Shown piece by piece: positions 39,301-48,364 of a stretch of DNA of 64,000 bases. Origin of the DNA: Actinomadura sp. K4S16 (lineage in GTDB: Bacteria; Actinomycetota; Actinomycetes; Streptosporangiales; Streptosporangiaceae). The position numbers and the translations under genes are program-made. The notes beneath the pieces were generated by a model, which made no database searches, had not been told where the DNA came from, and saw nothing but the letters and a program-made list of their open reading frames with translations. Positions within the stretch are counted from its first letter, which is position 1, and every line of letters begins with the position of its first letter. The stretch is from contig NZ_BDDE01000015.1 in the NCBI RefSeq assembly GCF_008327685.1, positions 124,001 through 188,000 of the forward strand, given 5' to 3'.

Positions 39301-39561
39301 CAGCAGTTCCGTGAGCCTCTTGCCCTCGATGACGGGGCGGGTCGCCATCCAGGTGAGCACGCCCGGCGGGACGATGTAGAGCACGTGCCAGGGGGACTCG
39401 AAGGGGATCCCGACGACCCGGAGCAGCACGATCCACGGCACGAACACGCCGAGGAAGACGCCGATCTGGACCAGCGGCAGCGGCATCGGAAGCCGCAGGT
39501 CGTACAGCTTGTAGAGCCGCTTCTCGATGCGCCAGATGTTCGTGTACGTGGGTAGATCCAC
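36334..39561 (-). CDS. TcpE-like domain fused through a Pro-rich repeat linker to a ParA/MinD-like ATPase
   Basis: 1075 residues. Residues 1-115 match TcpE-type conjugation proteins: a basic amphipathic start, two membrane helices (about 28-65) and a conserved TWCRLTPI segment. About 650 residues of Pro/Ala/Glu-rich sequence follow, including imperfect ~40-residue repeats. The last ~270 residues are a ParA/MinD/EspI-like domain: VVVLGCTGGAGQTVTALML (about 820-838) has Gln where the P-loop lysine should be, then VVAIDVNPGPGALARRT and a LLDAAAAVV segment. TcpE is a channel component, and the ATPase-like part resembles EspI of ESX loci. The gene follows TcpC-like and small genes on the same strand. 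Confidence 0.8.
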   Translation of the reverse strand: MDLPTYTNIWRIEKRLYKLYDLRLPMPLPLVQIGVFLGVFVPWIVLLRVVGIPFESPWHVLYIVPPGVLTWMATRPVIEGKRLTELLLSQGRYLAEPRTWCRLTPIQEPREVVIVARVWRRAGAPVPAAAMERAAIKSRRRGRRRAAEPEPAAAPAATPVPVQVPRPAAAAAPPSLVEYAAQREAVPAAQLPAAQFSAPEPSVPRPAEPEPAAPGPAVPPKAWRRTTRDIAHEDDVLPFAADVERPPATPRLEVPPPGPPPGSGKRALASGVRRPGEPAEFWQAVPAGDTRPDVPQLPRADARQAAEEIANAPEPAAPSVRWVRPAEPGDGVTRQPPAEPEQAHAAEGERVRAPRAFNGEPGDKKVAGTRIRAQGTPAPQRPTPTRPDIPMVPGAFGAQNPSPAQPPRHATAHTTPPATPEQEPARPEDSSPSTQDTPRPASPTQHVTQPEDPAPQADSPAKPEQEAARSENSSPSAQDAARLAQPSASPAQHVTRPEHPAAQAESPTASEQEAARARSAQPPMPTERPAAEAESPATPEPEAARAGESSPSAQDTPRPASPVTRPERPAAQAESPAAAERAADSEGGGAESPAPHAPSGRPVLRPEQPVMWSGRPAARPEQPAARSGTEEAGAEAERGGAAGGPPVPPERRPGWSGQRPEAPAAAAEQAGAPPAPHQQVPMVRPASPPEQPGVLREPPRPWSQGLSKPQRPAVPGGLGRPDAPEPPPAEPPAVAEPPRPVEEEAPPREVRSQPASPVRPRPLPPPPAPPPSGPAITPPGPEHEVTSGGLRRLIHAVGGGHGEVDADYQQRIQQPFHGTRHVVVLGCTGGAGQTVTALMLGHTFAQHNGEPVVAIDVNPGPGALARRTRSDTNETLTGLITRADQVSSLTAMRRYTSQAKSGLDVIAAGKNPLQALDDRDYALAIRTLDKFYSVTLLDAAAAVVARVLPYADQIVLVAPASADAPRAVAMTFEWLDGHGYEELRSRAVTVINGVSRRSMDDVEQAEAVARGRCRALVRIPWDDHLSMDRAPRNELKSLRTPTRRAYLALAGVVAGGFTVMPERYQELQQEQEATR
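37840..38320 (-). repeat. Imperfect ~40-residue coding repeats in the linker
   Basis: Units of the form PEQEAAR...SSPSAQD...RPASP...VTRPE.PAAQAESP recur about four times inside the linker of the TcpE/ParA fusion, some truncated. They encode a disordered Pro/Ala/Glu-rich spacer and may vary in number among strains. Confidence 0.7.
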
Positions 39562-39616
39562 GCCCCTACTCCCCTAACTGCGCGGGCACCGTGCCGCCTT
39601 CGGACCTCCGTCTGGG

Positions 39617-39682
39617 TCAGGAGACGTCCACGCCGAGGGCCTCGGCGGTCGCCTTGGCCGTGGTCTCGATGTCGTCGGGCAC
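39617..39682 (-). CDS. Possible 21-residue peptide, translationally coupled
   Basis: A GTG (39680-39682) shares one base with the preceding TAG stop (TAGTG) and opens a 21-codon frame, VPDDIETTAKATAEALGVDVS. The one-base overlap suggests re-initiation, and the peptide is helical and acidic. It lacks its own ribosome site and may be chance. It sits just before the TcpE/ParA fusion. Confidence 0.25.
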   Translation of the reverse strand: MPDDIETTAKATAEALGVDVS

Positions 39683-39909
39683 TAGCGGACCACTCCGATT
39701 CCGATCGCCGGGCGGATGAATTGACGAAGCGCGTGATCTCGCGGGTGAACGGGAAGGACGGCGCCGCAATGGACGCGGTCGGGAGGAACGGCGGGCCCGA
39801 GTTCGCCGGCCGCGGGGTTTTCGTGCGGAATCGGCGCCATGACGTGCTGCGACATCGAATCGGCTACCTTCCCTGGTCGGCGGTCGGGCTGGGGGTTCGT
39901 CGTGTTCAC
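39682..39909 (-). CDS. Small secretion-cluster protein, unknown
   Basis: 75 residues from a GTG at 39909 with GAGAGG seven bases upstream, 11 bases after the TcpC-like stop. It contains Pro-rich stretches and two His-containing segments (IPHENPAAG, CGAVLPVHPRDHALRQ), ending FIRPAIGIGVVR, which could be a short membrane-associated tail. The family is not recognised. Its position and ribosome site support a real small gene in the secretion operon. Confidence 0.55.
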   Translation of the reverse strand: MNTTNPQPDRRPGKVADSMSQHVMAPIPHENPAAGELGPAVPPDRVHCGAVLPVHPRDHALRQFIRPAIGIGVVR

Positions 39910-39920
39910 TTCGCGGCCTC

Positions 39921-40991
39921 TCATGATGCGCTCGGTTGCGTGGTGCCGCGAATGTCCTGGACGAGCCAGGTCGTTCCCTTCTTCACCATGGCGATCTGGT
40001 AGCTCTGCTCGAGCTCGCCGCCGCCGCCCCCGGCGGGCTGCCACACCACGGTCGCGGTGACGGTGCGCGAGCCCCCGGGCCCCTTCGGCGCGACGACCTC
40101 CTTGACCTGGACGAAGGTGACGGAGTTGGCCAGGCCGGCGATGGTCGTCCCGTTGGAGAAGCGGGACAGGGCCGCCTGGTTGCCGGTCGCGTACTCCTGG
40201 AAGAAGGTGCCGAGGAAGGGCTGGAGCTCGGTCTCGAGGGCCGTGTCGCGGTCCTGGACGCCGTCCTGGGGAAGCTGCGCCTTGGTCGGAGGGGGGAGCA
40301 GGGCGGGACGGGCGGAGACGACCAGCGAGCCGCTCCGGTCGGCGTACACCGGGACGGCGAGGCGGAGCCAGCGGTCGGCGGTGCGGGCCAGGAGCGTCAC
40401 GGTGGCGTTGTTGGCGTCGCGGGCGTCGACGCCGGCGACCTGGACGGACTGCACCTGCATCTTGCCCACGCCGTTCCACCCGTACTGGGCGTCGGCGCCG
40501 TCGGGCAGGAAGGTCTTCAGCTGCGCCTCGCGGGCGGGTGCGGTCTTCTGGTCGTAGTTGAGGTAGACGTTGGCGAACTGGAGGGCGAACGCGCCCGCGG
40601 CGCTGCTCGGGAACCCGGCGTTCTTCGGGGGCTTGGACGGGGTGCCCGCGCCGCCGGCCTTCTCGGCGGAGGTGAACCGCTCGAACGGGGCGCGGACGCC
40701 GTTGACGAGGATGACGATGATCAGCGCCCACAGCACGGCGCGGCCGACCCAGACCCACCAGCGCCCGCCGGAGCCGCCCCAGCGGCCGCCGCCGCGCGAG
40801 CCGCCGCCTCCGGACCCGCGGCCGTGGTCGGGCAGGTCCCACGGGTCGGCGGACGACGCGAGCGCCCGGCCGGGCGCCGCGGTCTCGTCGACGACGGCGG
40901 TGTCACGGCCGCGTCCCACGGCCGACCTGCGAGCCATCCTGCCTCCGCTCGCGCCTCGCCCCCGGTCGGCGCGGTCCTGTGTGCTGGTCAT
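39921..40991 (-). CDS. TcpC-family conjugal transfer protein
   Basis: About 356 residues. A ~90-residue Arg/Gly/Ser-rich cytoplasmic leader (WDLPDHGRGSGGGGS) is followed by one membrane helix (WWVWVGRAVLWALIIVILVNG) and two consecutive NTF2-like extracytoplasmic domains. The first has FALQFANVYLNYD and the second FLGTFFQEYATGNQAALSRF and WLVQDIRG. This is the layout of TcpC/VirB8-like proteins of Gram-positive conjugation channels. An ATG at 40991 is taken as start; an in-frame GTG at 41015 adds eight residues. It is the first gene of the secretion operon. Confidence 0.87.
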   Translation of the reverse strand: MTSTQDRADRGRGASGGRMARRSAVGRGRDTAVVDETAAPGRALASSADPWDLPDHGRGSGGGGSRGGGRWGGSGGRWWVWVGRAVLWALIIVILVNGVRAPFERFTSAEKAGGAGTPSKPPKNAGFPSSAAGAFALQFANVYLNYDQKTAPAREAQLKTFLPDGADAQYGWNGVGKMQVQSVQVAGVDARDANNATVTLLARTADRWLRLAVPVYADRSGSLVVSARPALLPPPTKAQLPQDGVQDRDTALETELQPFLGTFFQEYATGNQAALSRFSNGTTIAGLANSVTFVQVKEVVAPKGPGGSRTVTATVVWQPAGGGGGELEQSYQIAMVKKGTTWLVQDIRGTTQPSAS

Positions 40992-41015
40992 GTCCGGTGG
41001 CTTTTCTGAACCCAC

Positions 41016-41429
41016 CTCGGGCCCAGGGTAACCACGGGCGTCAATTGTTCCAGCGCATCCCGGCGAAGCACAGCCCCGGCACGCGGTTGTGGATAATGCA
41101 ATCCACCTCAGCAGGAACGGGGAAGATTGCCAAACGGTGACGTTCCCCTATCCGGGCCTCCGAACGGCGCGCCGGCCCCGGTACCGGACAAGCGCGGCGC
41201 CTCGGGGAGTTGCTTGGTCACGGGATGGCGTCGGCGACCGCAATCCGCTTCCCGAAAATATGGGACATAGCGTTATATTTACGACACTCAACGCCAAAAC
41301 ACGCAGCTCACAGAGCACAGGGGCCCGAACGGCCTCGCGTGTCGCCAAAATCACATGGGGCGCCGCCCGACACGGCCGCGCCGGAACCCTGGCCGGCCGC
41401 GGCCCCACCGCTCGCCTACGGCATCATCG
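41016..41429. other. Intergenic region upstream of the secretion operon
   Basis: About 410 bases, with no convincing gene. AT-rich patches occur at 41085-41105 (TGTGGATAATGC) and 41265-41300 (TAGCGTTATATTTACG). On the minus strand TTGAGT, 16 bases and TATGTC in the second patch could be a promoter for the tcpC-like gene, about 270 bases upstream of it. A short open frame on the plus strand lacks a ribosome site and codon bias. Confidence 0.4.
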
Positions 41430-42521
<1,092 letters not shown>

Positions 42522-42674
42522 GGCGGTCAAGTTTATGGCGCGCGCGGACCCCTCGGGCTGCCCGGAACCTCCGCACGGCCTCCCCTTGGTGAACACTGGG
42601 CCAAATGTCCGGTGACGCGGGGCATCCCGGCGCGTCGCGGTCGCCGATCGCGGGCGCGCTGCCACGATGAACGG

Positions 42675-44060
42675 ATGGACCTCGCGCTGTTCGCCGGACT
42701 CCTCGTCGGCGCCGTCTTCGGCGCCGTCGCCGGGTACGCGCTCGCGACGGGCCGGCAGGGCGCGCTGATCGCGCGGGCGCGGGCGGCCGAGGAGAAGCTC
42801 GCCTACGCCGAGGAGCGGATGGCCGAGCACTTCGAGAACCTGTCGGCGAAGGCCCTGGACGCCAGCAACCAGCGGTTCCTGGAGCTGGCTGACGCGCGGC
42901 TCAAGGCGGCGGGCGTCGAGGCCGCCGGGGAGCTGCAGCGGCGGCAGCAGGCCGTCGAGCACCTGGTCGCGCCGCTCAAGGAGACGCTCGCCAAGGTGGA
43001 GGAGCAGCTCCGCGAGGTGGAGACGGGCCGCCGCGAGTCGCACGCCATGCTGGCCAAGCAGGTCGACTTCGTCCGGCAGAGCTCCGACCAGCTCCGGCGC
43101 GAGACGCAGTCGCTCGTCCGGGCGCTGCAGCGGCCCGAGGCCAGGGGGCGCTGGGGCGAGCTCCAGCTCCGCCGCGTCGTGGAGCTGGCCGGGATGACGC
43201 ACCACTGCGACTTCGACGAGCAGGCCAGTTCGGTGACGGCCGACGGCACGGTCCGCCCCGACATGGTCGTGCGGCTGGTCGGCGGCAAGAACATCGTTGT
43301 CGACTCCAAGGTCTCGCTGGCCGCCTACCTGCAGGCCGCCGAGAGCGGCGACCCCGTACGGCTGGACGCGCACGCGCGGCACCTGCGCGACCATGTCGAC
43401 CGCCTGTCGGCGAAGTCGTACTGGCAGGCGTTCAGCCCGGCGCCGGAGTTCGTCGTGCTGTTCATCCCGGGCGAGGCGTTCCTGGCGCCCGCCCTGGAGC
43501 GCGACCCCGGCCTGCTGGAGTACGCGATGAGGCGGCGGGTGCACATCGCCACGCCGACCACGCTCGTCACGATGCTGCGGACGGCGTCCTATGCCTGGCA
43601 GCAGGCGGCCCTCTCGCGCAACGCCCGCGCCGTCTTCGAGCTGGGCAAGGAGCTGTACGAGCGGCTGGGGACGATGGGGCAGCACGTCGACGAGCTCGGC
43701 CGCGCGCTGACCGGGGCGATCAAGTCCTACAACCGGACGGTCGGGTCCCTGGAGACGCGCGTCCTGGTCAGCGCGCGCAAGCTGAACGAGCTCGGAGTGG
43801 TGGACGACGGCCTGGAAAGCCCCCATCCTGTCGAGGAGAGCCCCCGCGCCCTCTCCGCGGCCGAACTGACCGCATACGACGAACTTTTCGACGACGAGGA
43901 CCATCTGCCTGATCGGGAGCAGACCCTGCGCGGTCCCGCCGCGGGAGCGGCGGGCCTCGGCGGGCACGTCCCCGAGCAGGGCGATCCGCGGAACGTCCGT
44001 GACCGGAGCGGGCCGGGGCGTGTGGGGGGTCCGCCTCCCACGGGGAAGAGGTGGCGATGA
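42675..44060 (+). CDS. rmuC: DNA recombination protein RmuC
   Basis: 461 residues. An N-terminal membrane anchor (MDLALFAGLLVGAVFG) is followed by a coiled coil (about 35-150), then the RmuC nuclease-like domain (about 155-380): GRWGELQLRRVVELAGM, DSKVSLAAYL, FIPGEAFLAPAL and TLVTMLRTASYAW. The Asp-Ser-Lys motif belongs to the predicted PD-(D/E)XK-like core. RmuC limits DNA inversion at short repeats. A disordered acidic tail of ~80 residues ends the protein. The ATG at 42675 lacks a strong ribosome site. Its stop overlaps the next gene (ATGA). Confidence 0.93.
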   Translation: MDLALFAGLLVGAVFGAVAGYALATGRQGALIARARAAEEKLAYAEERMAEHFENLSAKALDASNQRFLELADARLKAAGVEAAGELQRRQQAVEHLVAPLKETLAKVEEQLREVETGRRESHAMLAKQVDFVRQSSDQLRRETQSLVRALQRPEARGRWGELQLRRVVELAGMTHHCDFDEQASSVTADGTVRPDMVVRLVGGKNIVVDSKVSLAAYLQAAESGDPVRLDAHARHLRDHVDRLSAKSYWQAFSPAPEFVVLFIPGEAFLAPALERDPGLLEYAMRRRVHIATPTTLVTMLRTASYAWQQAALSRNARAVFELGKELYERLGTMGQHVDELGRALTGAIKSYNRTVGSLETRVLVSARKLNELGVVDDGLESPHPVEESPRALSAAELTAYDELFDDEDHLPDREQTLRGPAAGAAGLGGHVPEQGDPRNVRDRSGPGRVGGPPPTGKRWR

Positions 44061-44656
44061 GTTCATCGACGGTACGCGACGCGCCGGGCGGCGCCTCGCC
44101 GTCCCCGGAGCGTCCGGCGCGGCGGCGGCGCGGCGGTCCGCCCCGGTCGGACTCGCCGGGCCCGGTCACGCTCACCGGGCGCGGCGGCATCGTGGTCATG
44201 TTCGCCGCCGGGGTGCTGTGCGGGCTGCTGTCGCGGTGGTTCGACGTGCCGCTGCTCGCCGGCGCCGGGTTCGCGATCGGCTGCGCGCTCGCCGCGTTCG
44301 CGACGCGTCCCGCCGACCTGCTCACGCTCGTCGTCAGCCCGCCGCTGGTGTTCCTCGCCGCCACGCTCACGGTCGTGTTCACCACCGCCCTCGGCGGCGG
44401 CTCGCTGCTGCGCGCCGTCACCGTGGGCGTGTTCACCGCGCTCGCCGCCACCGCGCCGTGGCTGTTCTTCGGGACGCTGCTCGTGGTCGTGATCTGCCTG
44501 GCCCGCGGCGTCATGACGAACGCGCGGGAGCTGCACGACAAGCTGGTCGGGGTCCGGCTCTTCGAGAAGGAGGAGAACGAGAACCCCGTCCGGTGGGACG
44601 AGACCCCCGCCCCGGACCGGGACCGGCGCCGCCTCCCCCACGACGAGGACGACTGA
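44057..44656 (+). CDS. DUF6542-like membrane protein
   Basis: 199 residues. A basic, Pro-rich N-terminus (~40 residues) is followed by four membrane helices (about 47-67, 72-92, 97-120, 123-150; IVVMFAAGVLCGLLSRWF, LLTLVVSPPLVFLAATL) and a charged C-terminal tail ending DEDD. The short four-helix bundle resembles DUF6542 proteins often encoded beside rmuC/ychF in actinomycetes. Function unknown. The ATG at 44057 has GAGG five bases upstream and overlaps the rmuC stop, so the two are coupled. Confidence 0.75.
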   Translation: MSSSTVRDAPGGASPSPERPARRRRGGPPRSDSPGPVTLTGRGGIVVMFAAGVLCGLLSRWFDVPLLAGAGFAIGCALAAFATRPADLLTLVVSPPLVFLAATLTVVFTTALGGGSLLRAVTVGVFTALAATAPWLFFGTLLVVVICLARGVMTNARELHDKLVGVRLFEKEENENPVRWDETPAPDRDRRRLPHDEDD

Positions 44657-44715
44657 CCCGGCCGGCCGGGCCGCGGCTGAGAAGAGTTCCGCAACGCCCA
44701 GTGCCGTGACCTGGC

Positions 44716-44746
44716 TTGACGAACTCAATACGTTCGTACATATTGC
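44716..44746 (+). promoter_or_regulatory. Promoter/operator of the TetR gene, probably leaderless
   Basis: TTGACG (44716-44721), 17-base spacer, CATATT (44739-44744). Transcription would start at about 44751, at or one base before the ATG (44752), so the mRNA is probably leaderless. CAATA (44727-44731) and TATTG (44742-44746) form an inverted repeat enclosing the palindrome TACGTTCGTA, placed over the promoter where an autorepressing TetR would bind. Confidence 0.7.
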
Positions 44747-44751
44747 TCAAC

Positions 44752-45330
44752 ATGGCCAGACCATCGAACAAGGAGCAGATCCTCGACGCGGGTCTCGAGG
44801 TGGTCCGGCGGCGCGGGTTCACGGCCGCCGGCGTCCGGGAGATCACCTCCGCGGCCTCGGTGCCGCAGGGGTCGTTCACGAACCACTTCGCCTCCAAGGA
44901 GGCGTTCGGCCTGGAGATCCTCGACCGCTACTTCGCGGACGTGCGGTCGCTCACCGCCGAGACGCTCGGCGCCGAGCGGGACCCGGTCGAGCGGCTCCGC
45001 GGCTACTTCGACGCGATCATCGACCGGCTGGAGGCCCGGGGATGGCGGCACGGCTGCCTGGTCGGGAACCTGAGCCTGGAGTCGGCCGAGCACAGCGAGG
45101 CCATCCGGACGCGGCTCGCCGAGATCTTCGCCGAGTGGCGGGCGCCGTTCGTCCACTGCCTCGAAGAGGCGGCGGCGCAGGGGCGGATCACCCTCACGGT
45201 CCCCGCCCCGGACCTGGCCGACTTCCTGCTGGCCTCATGGCAGGGCGCGATCCTGCGCATGAAGGTCGAGCGCACCCCCGAACCGCTGCACCGCTTCAAG
45301 GACGTCGTCTTCACGACGGTCCTGAGATGA
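44752..45330 (+). CDS. TetR-family repressor upstream of the haloalkane dehalogenase gene
   Basis: 192 residues. The N-terminal HTH is typical: [44 protein letters not shown]. The rest is helical ([25 protein letters not shown]), matching the TetR_C AcrR-type ligand domain with the GCLVGN element. No ribosome site precedes the ATG, in keeping with a leaderless message. The dehalogenase gene starts 13 bases after its stop, so both should respond to the same inducer. Confidence 0.9.
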   Translation: MARPSNKEQILDAGLEVVRRRGFTAAGVREITSAASVPQGSFTNHFASKEAFGLEILDRYFADVRSLTAETLGAERDPVERLRGYFDAIIDRLEARGWRHGCLVGNLSLESAEHSEAIRTRLAEIFAEWRAPFVHCLEEAAAQGRITLTVPAPDLADFLLASWQGAILRMKVERTPEPLHRFKDVVFTTVLR

Positions 45331-45343
45331 CCAGGAGAACCCC

Positions 45344-46198
45344 GTGCCCATGACACCCGTGCTCGGCACCGAAATGCACCACACCGAATCCGGCTCCGGC
45401 GACCCCGTCGTCTTCCTGCACGGCAACCCGACCTCGTCCTATCTGTGGCGGAACGTCATCCCCCACGTGTCGGACCTCGGCCGGTGCCTCGCGCCCGACC
45501 TCGTCGGCATGGGGCGCTCAGGCCCGGCGCCCGCGTACCGCTTCACCGACCACGCGCGCCATCTGGACGCCTGGTTCGACGCCATGGGGCTGACCACGGA
45601 CGTCACCCTCGTCCTGCACGACTGGGGATCGGCGCTCGGCTTCCACTGGGCCGCCCGCAACCCCGGCCGGGTCAAGGCCATCGCCTACATGGAGGCCATC
45701 GTCCAGCCGCGCCTGTGGACGGACTTCCCGCCGGGCCGGGAGGAGCTGTTCCGCGCCATGCGGTCCGAGCGGGGCGAGAAGCTGGTGCTCGAGGAGAACT
45801 TCTTCGTCGAGACGGTGCTGCCCCGCAGCGTCGTGCGCGTCCTGACCGAGGAGGAGATGGACGCCTACCGCGCCCCGTTCCGCACGCCCGAGTCGCGCCT
45901 TCCCACGCTGGCCTTCGCCCGCGAGCTCCCGATCGACGGCACTCCGGAGGACGTGGCCGAGATCGTGGAGGCCTACGGCCGCTGGCTCGCCGAAACTCCC
46001 GTTCCCAAGCTGTTCGTCGCGGCCGAACCCGGCGCCCTGCTCGTCGGCCGGGCGGCCGAGTTCGCCCGTACCTTCCCCAACCAGCGGGAAGTGACCGTCA
46101 AGGGCGTCCACTACCTGCAGGAGGACTCGCCGGACGAGATCGGCGAGGCGCTCAGGAGCTTCCTGCTCGACCTTCCGGCGCCGGACTCCGGCCGCTGA
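45344..46198 (+). CDS. Haloalkane dehalogenase (HLD-II-like alpha/beta hydrolase)
   Basis: 284 residues, the usual size. Catalytic set: nucleophile D93 and halide-binding W94 in [11 protein letters not shown]28 in HGNPTSSY (second halide-stabilising residue), acid E117 in AYMEAIV, and base H256 in [10 protein letters not shown]. This Asp/His/Glu with Trp/Asn pattern is that of the DhaA/LinB subfamily. It would hydrolyse carbon-halogen bonds of alkyl halides to alcohols in the cytoplasm. GTG at 45344 has AGGAG upstream. It follows a TetR gene by 13 bases. Confidence 0.92.
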   Translation: MPMTPVLGTEMHHTESGSGDPVVFLHGNPTSSYLWRNVIPHVSDLGRCLAPDLVGMGRSGPAPAYRFTDHARHLDAWFDAMGLTTDVTLVLHDWGSALGFHWAARNPGRVKAIAYMEAIVQPRLWTDFPPGREELFRAMRSERGEKLVLEENFFVETVLPRSVVRVLTEEEMDAYRAPFRTPESRLPTLAFARELPIDGTPEDVAEIVEAYGRWLAETPVPKLFVAAEPGALLVGRAAEFARTFPNQREVTVKGVHYLQEDSPDEIGEALRSFLLDLPAPDSGR

Positions 46199-46247
46199 CG
46201 CCCGCGGGCCCGGCGGGACGTCCCGCCGGGCGCTCGTCCCGGCGGGA

Positions 46248-47210
46248 CTAGACGGGCGTGATGCGCAGGTCCTTGCGGAGCTCCTTCGGCAGGGAGAAGC
46301 GCATGTGCTCCGGAACGGACTCGATCTCCTCGGCCTCGCCGTAGCCGCGCTCGGCGAGCCACGCCAGGACCCCCTGGACCAGCTCGTCCGGGACGGACGC
46401 GCCGCTCGTGACGCCCACGGTGGTGACGCCCTCCAGCCAGGCCGGGTCGATGTGCTCGGCGTAGTCGACGAGGTAGGCGGCGTCGGCGCCGTGCTCCTTG
46501 GCGACCTCGACCAGCCGGACGGAGTTGGAGGAGTTGGTCGACCCCACCACGATGACGAGGTCGGCCTGCGCCGCCATCTCCTTGACCGCGACCTGCCGGT
46601 TCTGGGTGGCGTAGCAGATGTCGTCGGACGGCGGGTCCATCAGCTTGGGGAACCGCTCGCGGAGCTTCTCGACGGTGGCGACGGTCTCGTCCACCGACAG
46701 CGTGGTCTGCGACAGCCACGCGACCTTCTCGGGGTCGCGAACGCGCACGTTGGCGACGTCGCCGGGGCCGTCGACGAGGTGGATGTGGTCGGGGGCCTCG
46801 CCGGTGGTGCCGATGACCTCCTCGTGGCCCTCGTGGCCGATCAGCAGGATGTCGTAGTCCTGGGCGGCGAAGCGGACCGCCTCCTTGTGGACCTTGGTCA
46901 CCAGCGGGCAGGTCGCGTCGATGGTGCGCAGGTTCAGGCCCGCGGCCTCCTGGTGCACGACGGGCGCCACGCCGTGGGCGGAGAACACCACGATGGAGCC
47001 CTCGGGGACCTCCTCGGTCTCGTCCACGAAGATCGCGCCACGCTCCTCCAGCGTCTTCACGACGTGCACGTTGTGGACGATCTGCTTGCGGACGTAGATC
47101 GGGGCCCCGTACTTCTCCAGGGCGATCTCGACCGTCTGCACGGCCCGGTCGACGCCCGCGCAGTAACCACGCGGCTTGGCGAGCAGGACACGGCGCTGGG
47201 TGGAGGTCAT
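46248..47210 (-). CDS. ispH: 4-hydroxy-3-methylbut-2-enyl diphosphate reductase IspH
   Basis: 320 residues. It catalyses the last step of the MEP pathway, making IPP and DMAPP. The three 4Fe-4S cysteines are visible: RGYCAGV (C17), [12 protein letters not shown] (about C101) and [11 protein letters not shown] (about C201), with the conserved VFSAHGVAP and STNSSNS substrate segments. The ATG at 47210 begins [15 protein letters not shown]. It is convergent with the dehalogenase gene and divergent from the lipid-droplet-type gene. Confidence 0.97.
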   Translation of the reverse strand: MTSTQRRVLLAKPRGYCAGVDRAVQTVEIALEKYGAPIYVRKQIVHNVHVVKTLEERGAIFVDETEEVPEGSIVVFSAHGVAPVVHQEAAGLNLRTIDATCPLVTKVHKEAVRFAAQDYDILLIGHEGHEEVIGTTGEAPDHIHLVDGPGDVANVRVRDPEKVAWLSQTTLSVDETVATVEKLRERFPKLMDPPSDDICYATQNRQVAVKEMAAQADLVIVVGSTNSSNSVRLVEVAKEHGADAAYLVDYAEHIDPAWLEGVTTVGVTSGASVPDELVQGVLAWLAERGYGEAEEIESVPEHMRFSLPKELRKDLRITPV

Positions 47211-47350
47211 GGCTCCATCGTACGAGGGGCGGGGCTGTGACCGACTCCACGGCACGCTTTGCCAGAATTCCATTCACCCCGCGTGACCAGGGTTGCACCG
47301 ATGGGGCAGAGTGAGTGGGGACGGAGACGAGGCAGGAAGAGGAACATCCG

Positions 47351-48274
47351 ATGAGGAAATCGCCGCGCCGCCTCAGTGAGCAGGTCCGCGACAACCTGGG
47401 GGAACAGGTCCGGGATCTCCCGCTGCACGCCGTCCGGCTGGCCATGTTCGGCGTCGGCCGGGCGCTGCTGCTCACCGACCGGGTGACCAGGGACTACAAG
47501 GAGATCACCGAGGGCGGCGGTGTGAAGCCGGTGATCGGCCGGCTCCGCGACGACGTCCAGCACACGGCCGGGAAGGTCGTCGGGCTGGTCGCCGAGCGCG
47601 TCCGCGGTGAGGAGCCCGAGGCCGAGCCCGAGCCGGTGCCCGCACGCCGCACCAGGACGGCCGCCTCACGCACGGCCGCCACGAGCACGGCCGCCGGGGG
47701 CACCGCCACCGAGGAGATCTCGGTCGGCAAGCCCGGCGGCGGGACGCGCCACACGCCGAAGCACGCCCGCCCCGGACCGCCGCCGAAGCCCGCCAAGCCG
47801 GGCGCGCTGGGCAGGCACCACGCCAAGGCGGAGGGCGCGGCCGGTCCGGTCGCCCAGCCCGCGCCGAAGCCGGTGCCGTCCGAGCCGAAGCCGGAGCCCG
47901 CGCCGCAGGCCGAGCCCGCCCCGAGCCCGAAGGCCGCCGAGCCCGGGCCCGCCAAGCCCGAGCCAAAGCCGGCCGAGGCCGCGAAGGGCAAGGCCGAGGA
48001 GGGCGAGGCCCCGGAGAAGAAGGTCGACGAGGCGGCGTTCGAGCCGAAGCCGGAGGCCAAGCCCGCCGCGCAGGCGGAGGCCGAGCACATCGCCGAGGAC
48101 CTCCCGGTCCCCGACTACGACAGCGCCACGCTGCCGCAGCTGCGCGCGCGTCTGCGCGGGCTGTCCGCCGACCAGGTGAAGCTCCTGCGCGAGTACGAGC
48201 GCAAGCACGCCGGCCGCGAGGACGTCATCCGCATGTACGAGCGCCGCATCGCCAAGCTCAACGGCCTGAACTGA
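47351..48274 (+). CDS. Lipid-droplet-associated-type protein (Pro/Ala/Lys-rich)
   Basis: 307 residues. A conserved N-terminal helix pair (about 8-70; LPLHAVRLAMFGVGRALLLTDRV, PVIGRLRDDV) precedes ~170 residues of Pro/Ala/Glu/Lys-rich disorder. A compact C-terminal segment, about 245-307, follows (LPVPDYDSATLPQLRARLRG, YERRIAKLNGLN). Proteins with these ends beside ispH/xseA are annotated as lipid-droplet-associated in actinobacteria. The amphipathic N-terminus could sit on a membrane or droplet surface. The ATG at 47351 has AGAGGA eight bases upstream. A strong terminator follows at 48298-48341. Confidence 0.72.
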   Translation: MRKSPRRLSEQVRDNLGEQVRDLPLHAVRLAMFGVGRALLLTDRVTRDYKEITEGGGVKPVIGRLRDDVQHTAGKVVGLVAERVRGEEPEAEPEPVPARRTRTAASRTAATSTAAGGTATEEISVGKPGGGTRHTPKHARPGPPPKPAKPGALGRHHAKAEGAAGPVAQPAPKPVPSEPKPEPAPQAEPAPSPKAAEPGPAKPEPKPAEAAKGKAEEGEAPEKKVDEAAFEPKPEAKPAAQAEAEHIAEDLPVPDYDSATLPQLRARLRGLSADQVKLLREYERKHAGREDVIRMYERRIAKLNGLN

Positions 48275-48297
48275 CCGGCCCGTTCAGGCAGCAGGGA

Positions 48298-48341
48298 ACG
48301 GAAGAAGCCCCCCGAGGAAACCTCCGGGGGGCTTCTTCCGT
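48298..48341 (+). terminator. Terminator after the lipid-droplet-type gene
   Basis: A near-perfect ~20-bp stem (48298-48317 with 48321-48341, one extra C) closes on an AAA loop. The inner arms are GCCCCCCGAGG and CCTCCGGGGGGC. On the plus strand it ends TTCTTCCGTTCTCG. Confidence 0.88.
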
Positions 48342-48364
48342 TCTCGTCAGCGGACGGCGGCAGA

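Noticed and set aside
29475-40991. Complete integrative conjugative element
   Set aside because: No integrase, relaxase, coupling protein, attachment repeats or tRNA boundary was found in the window.
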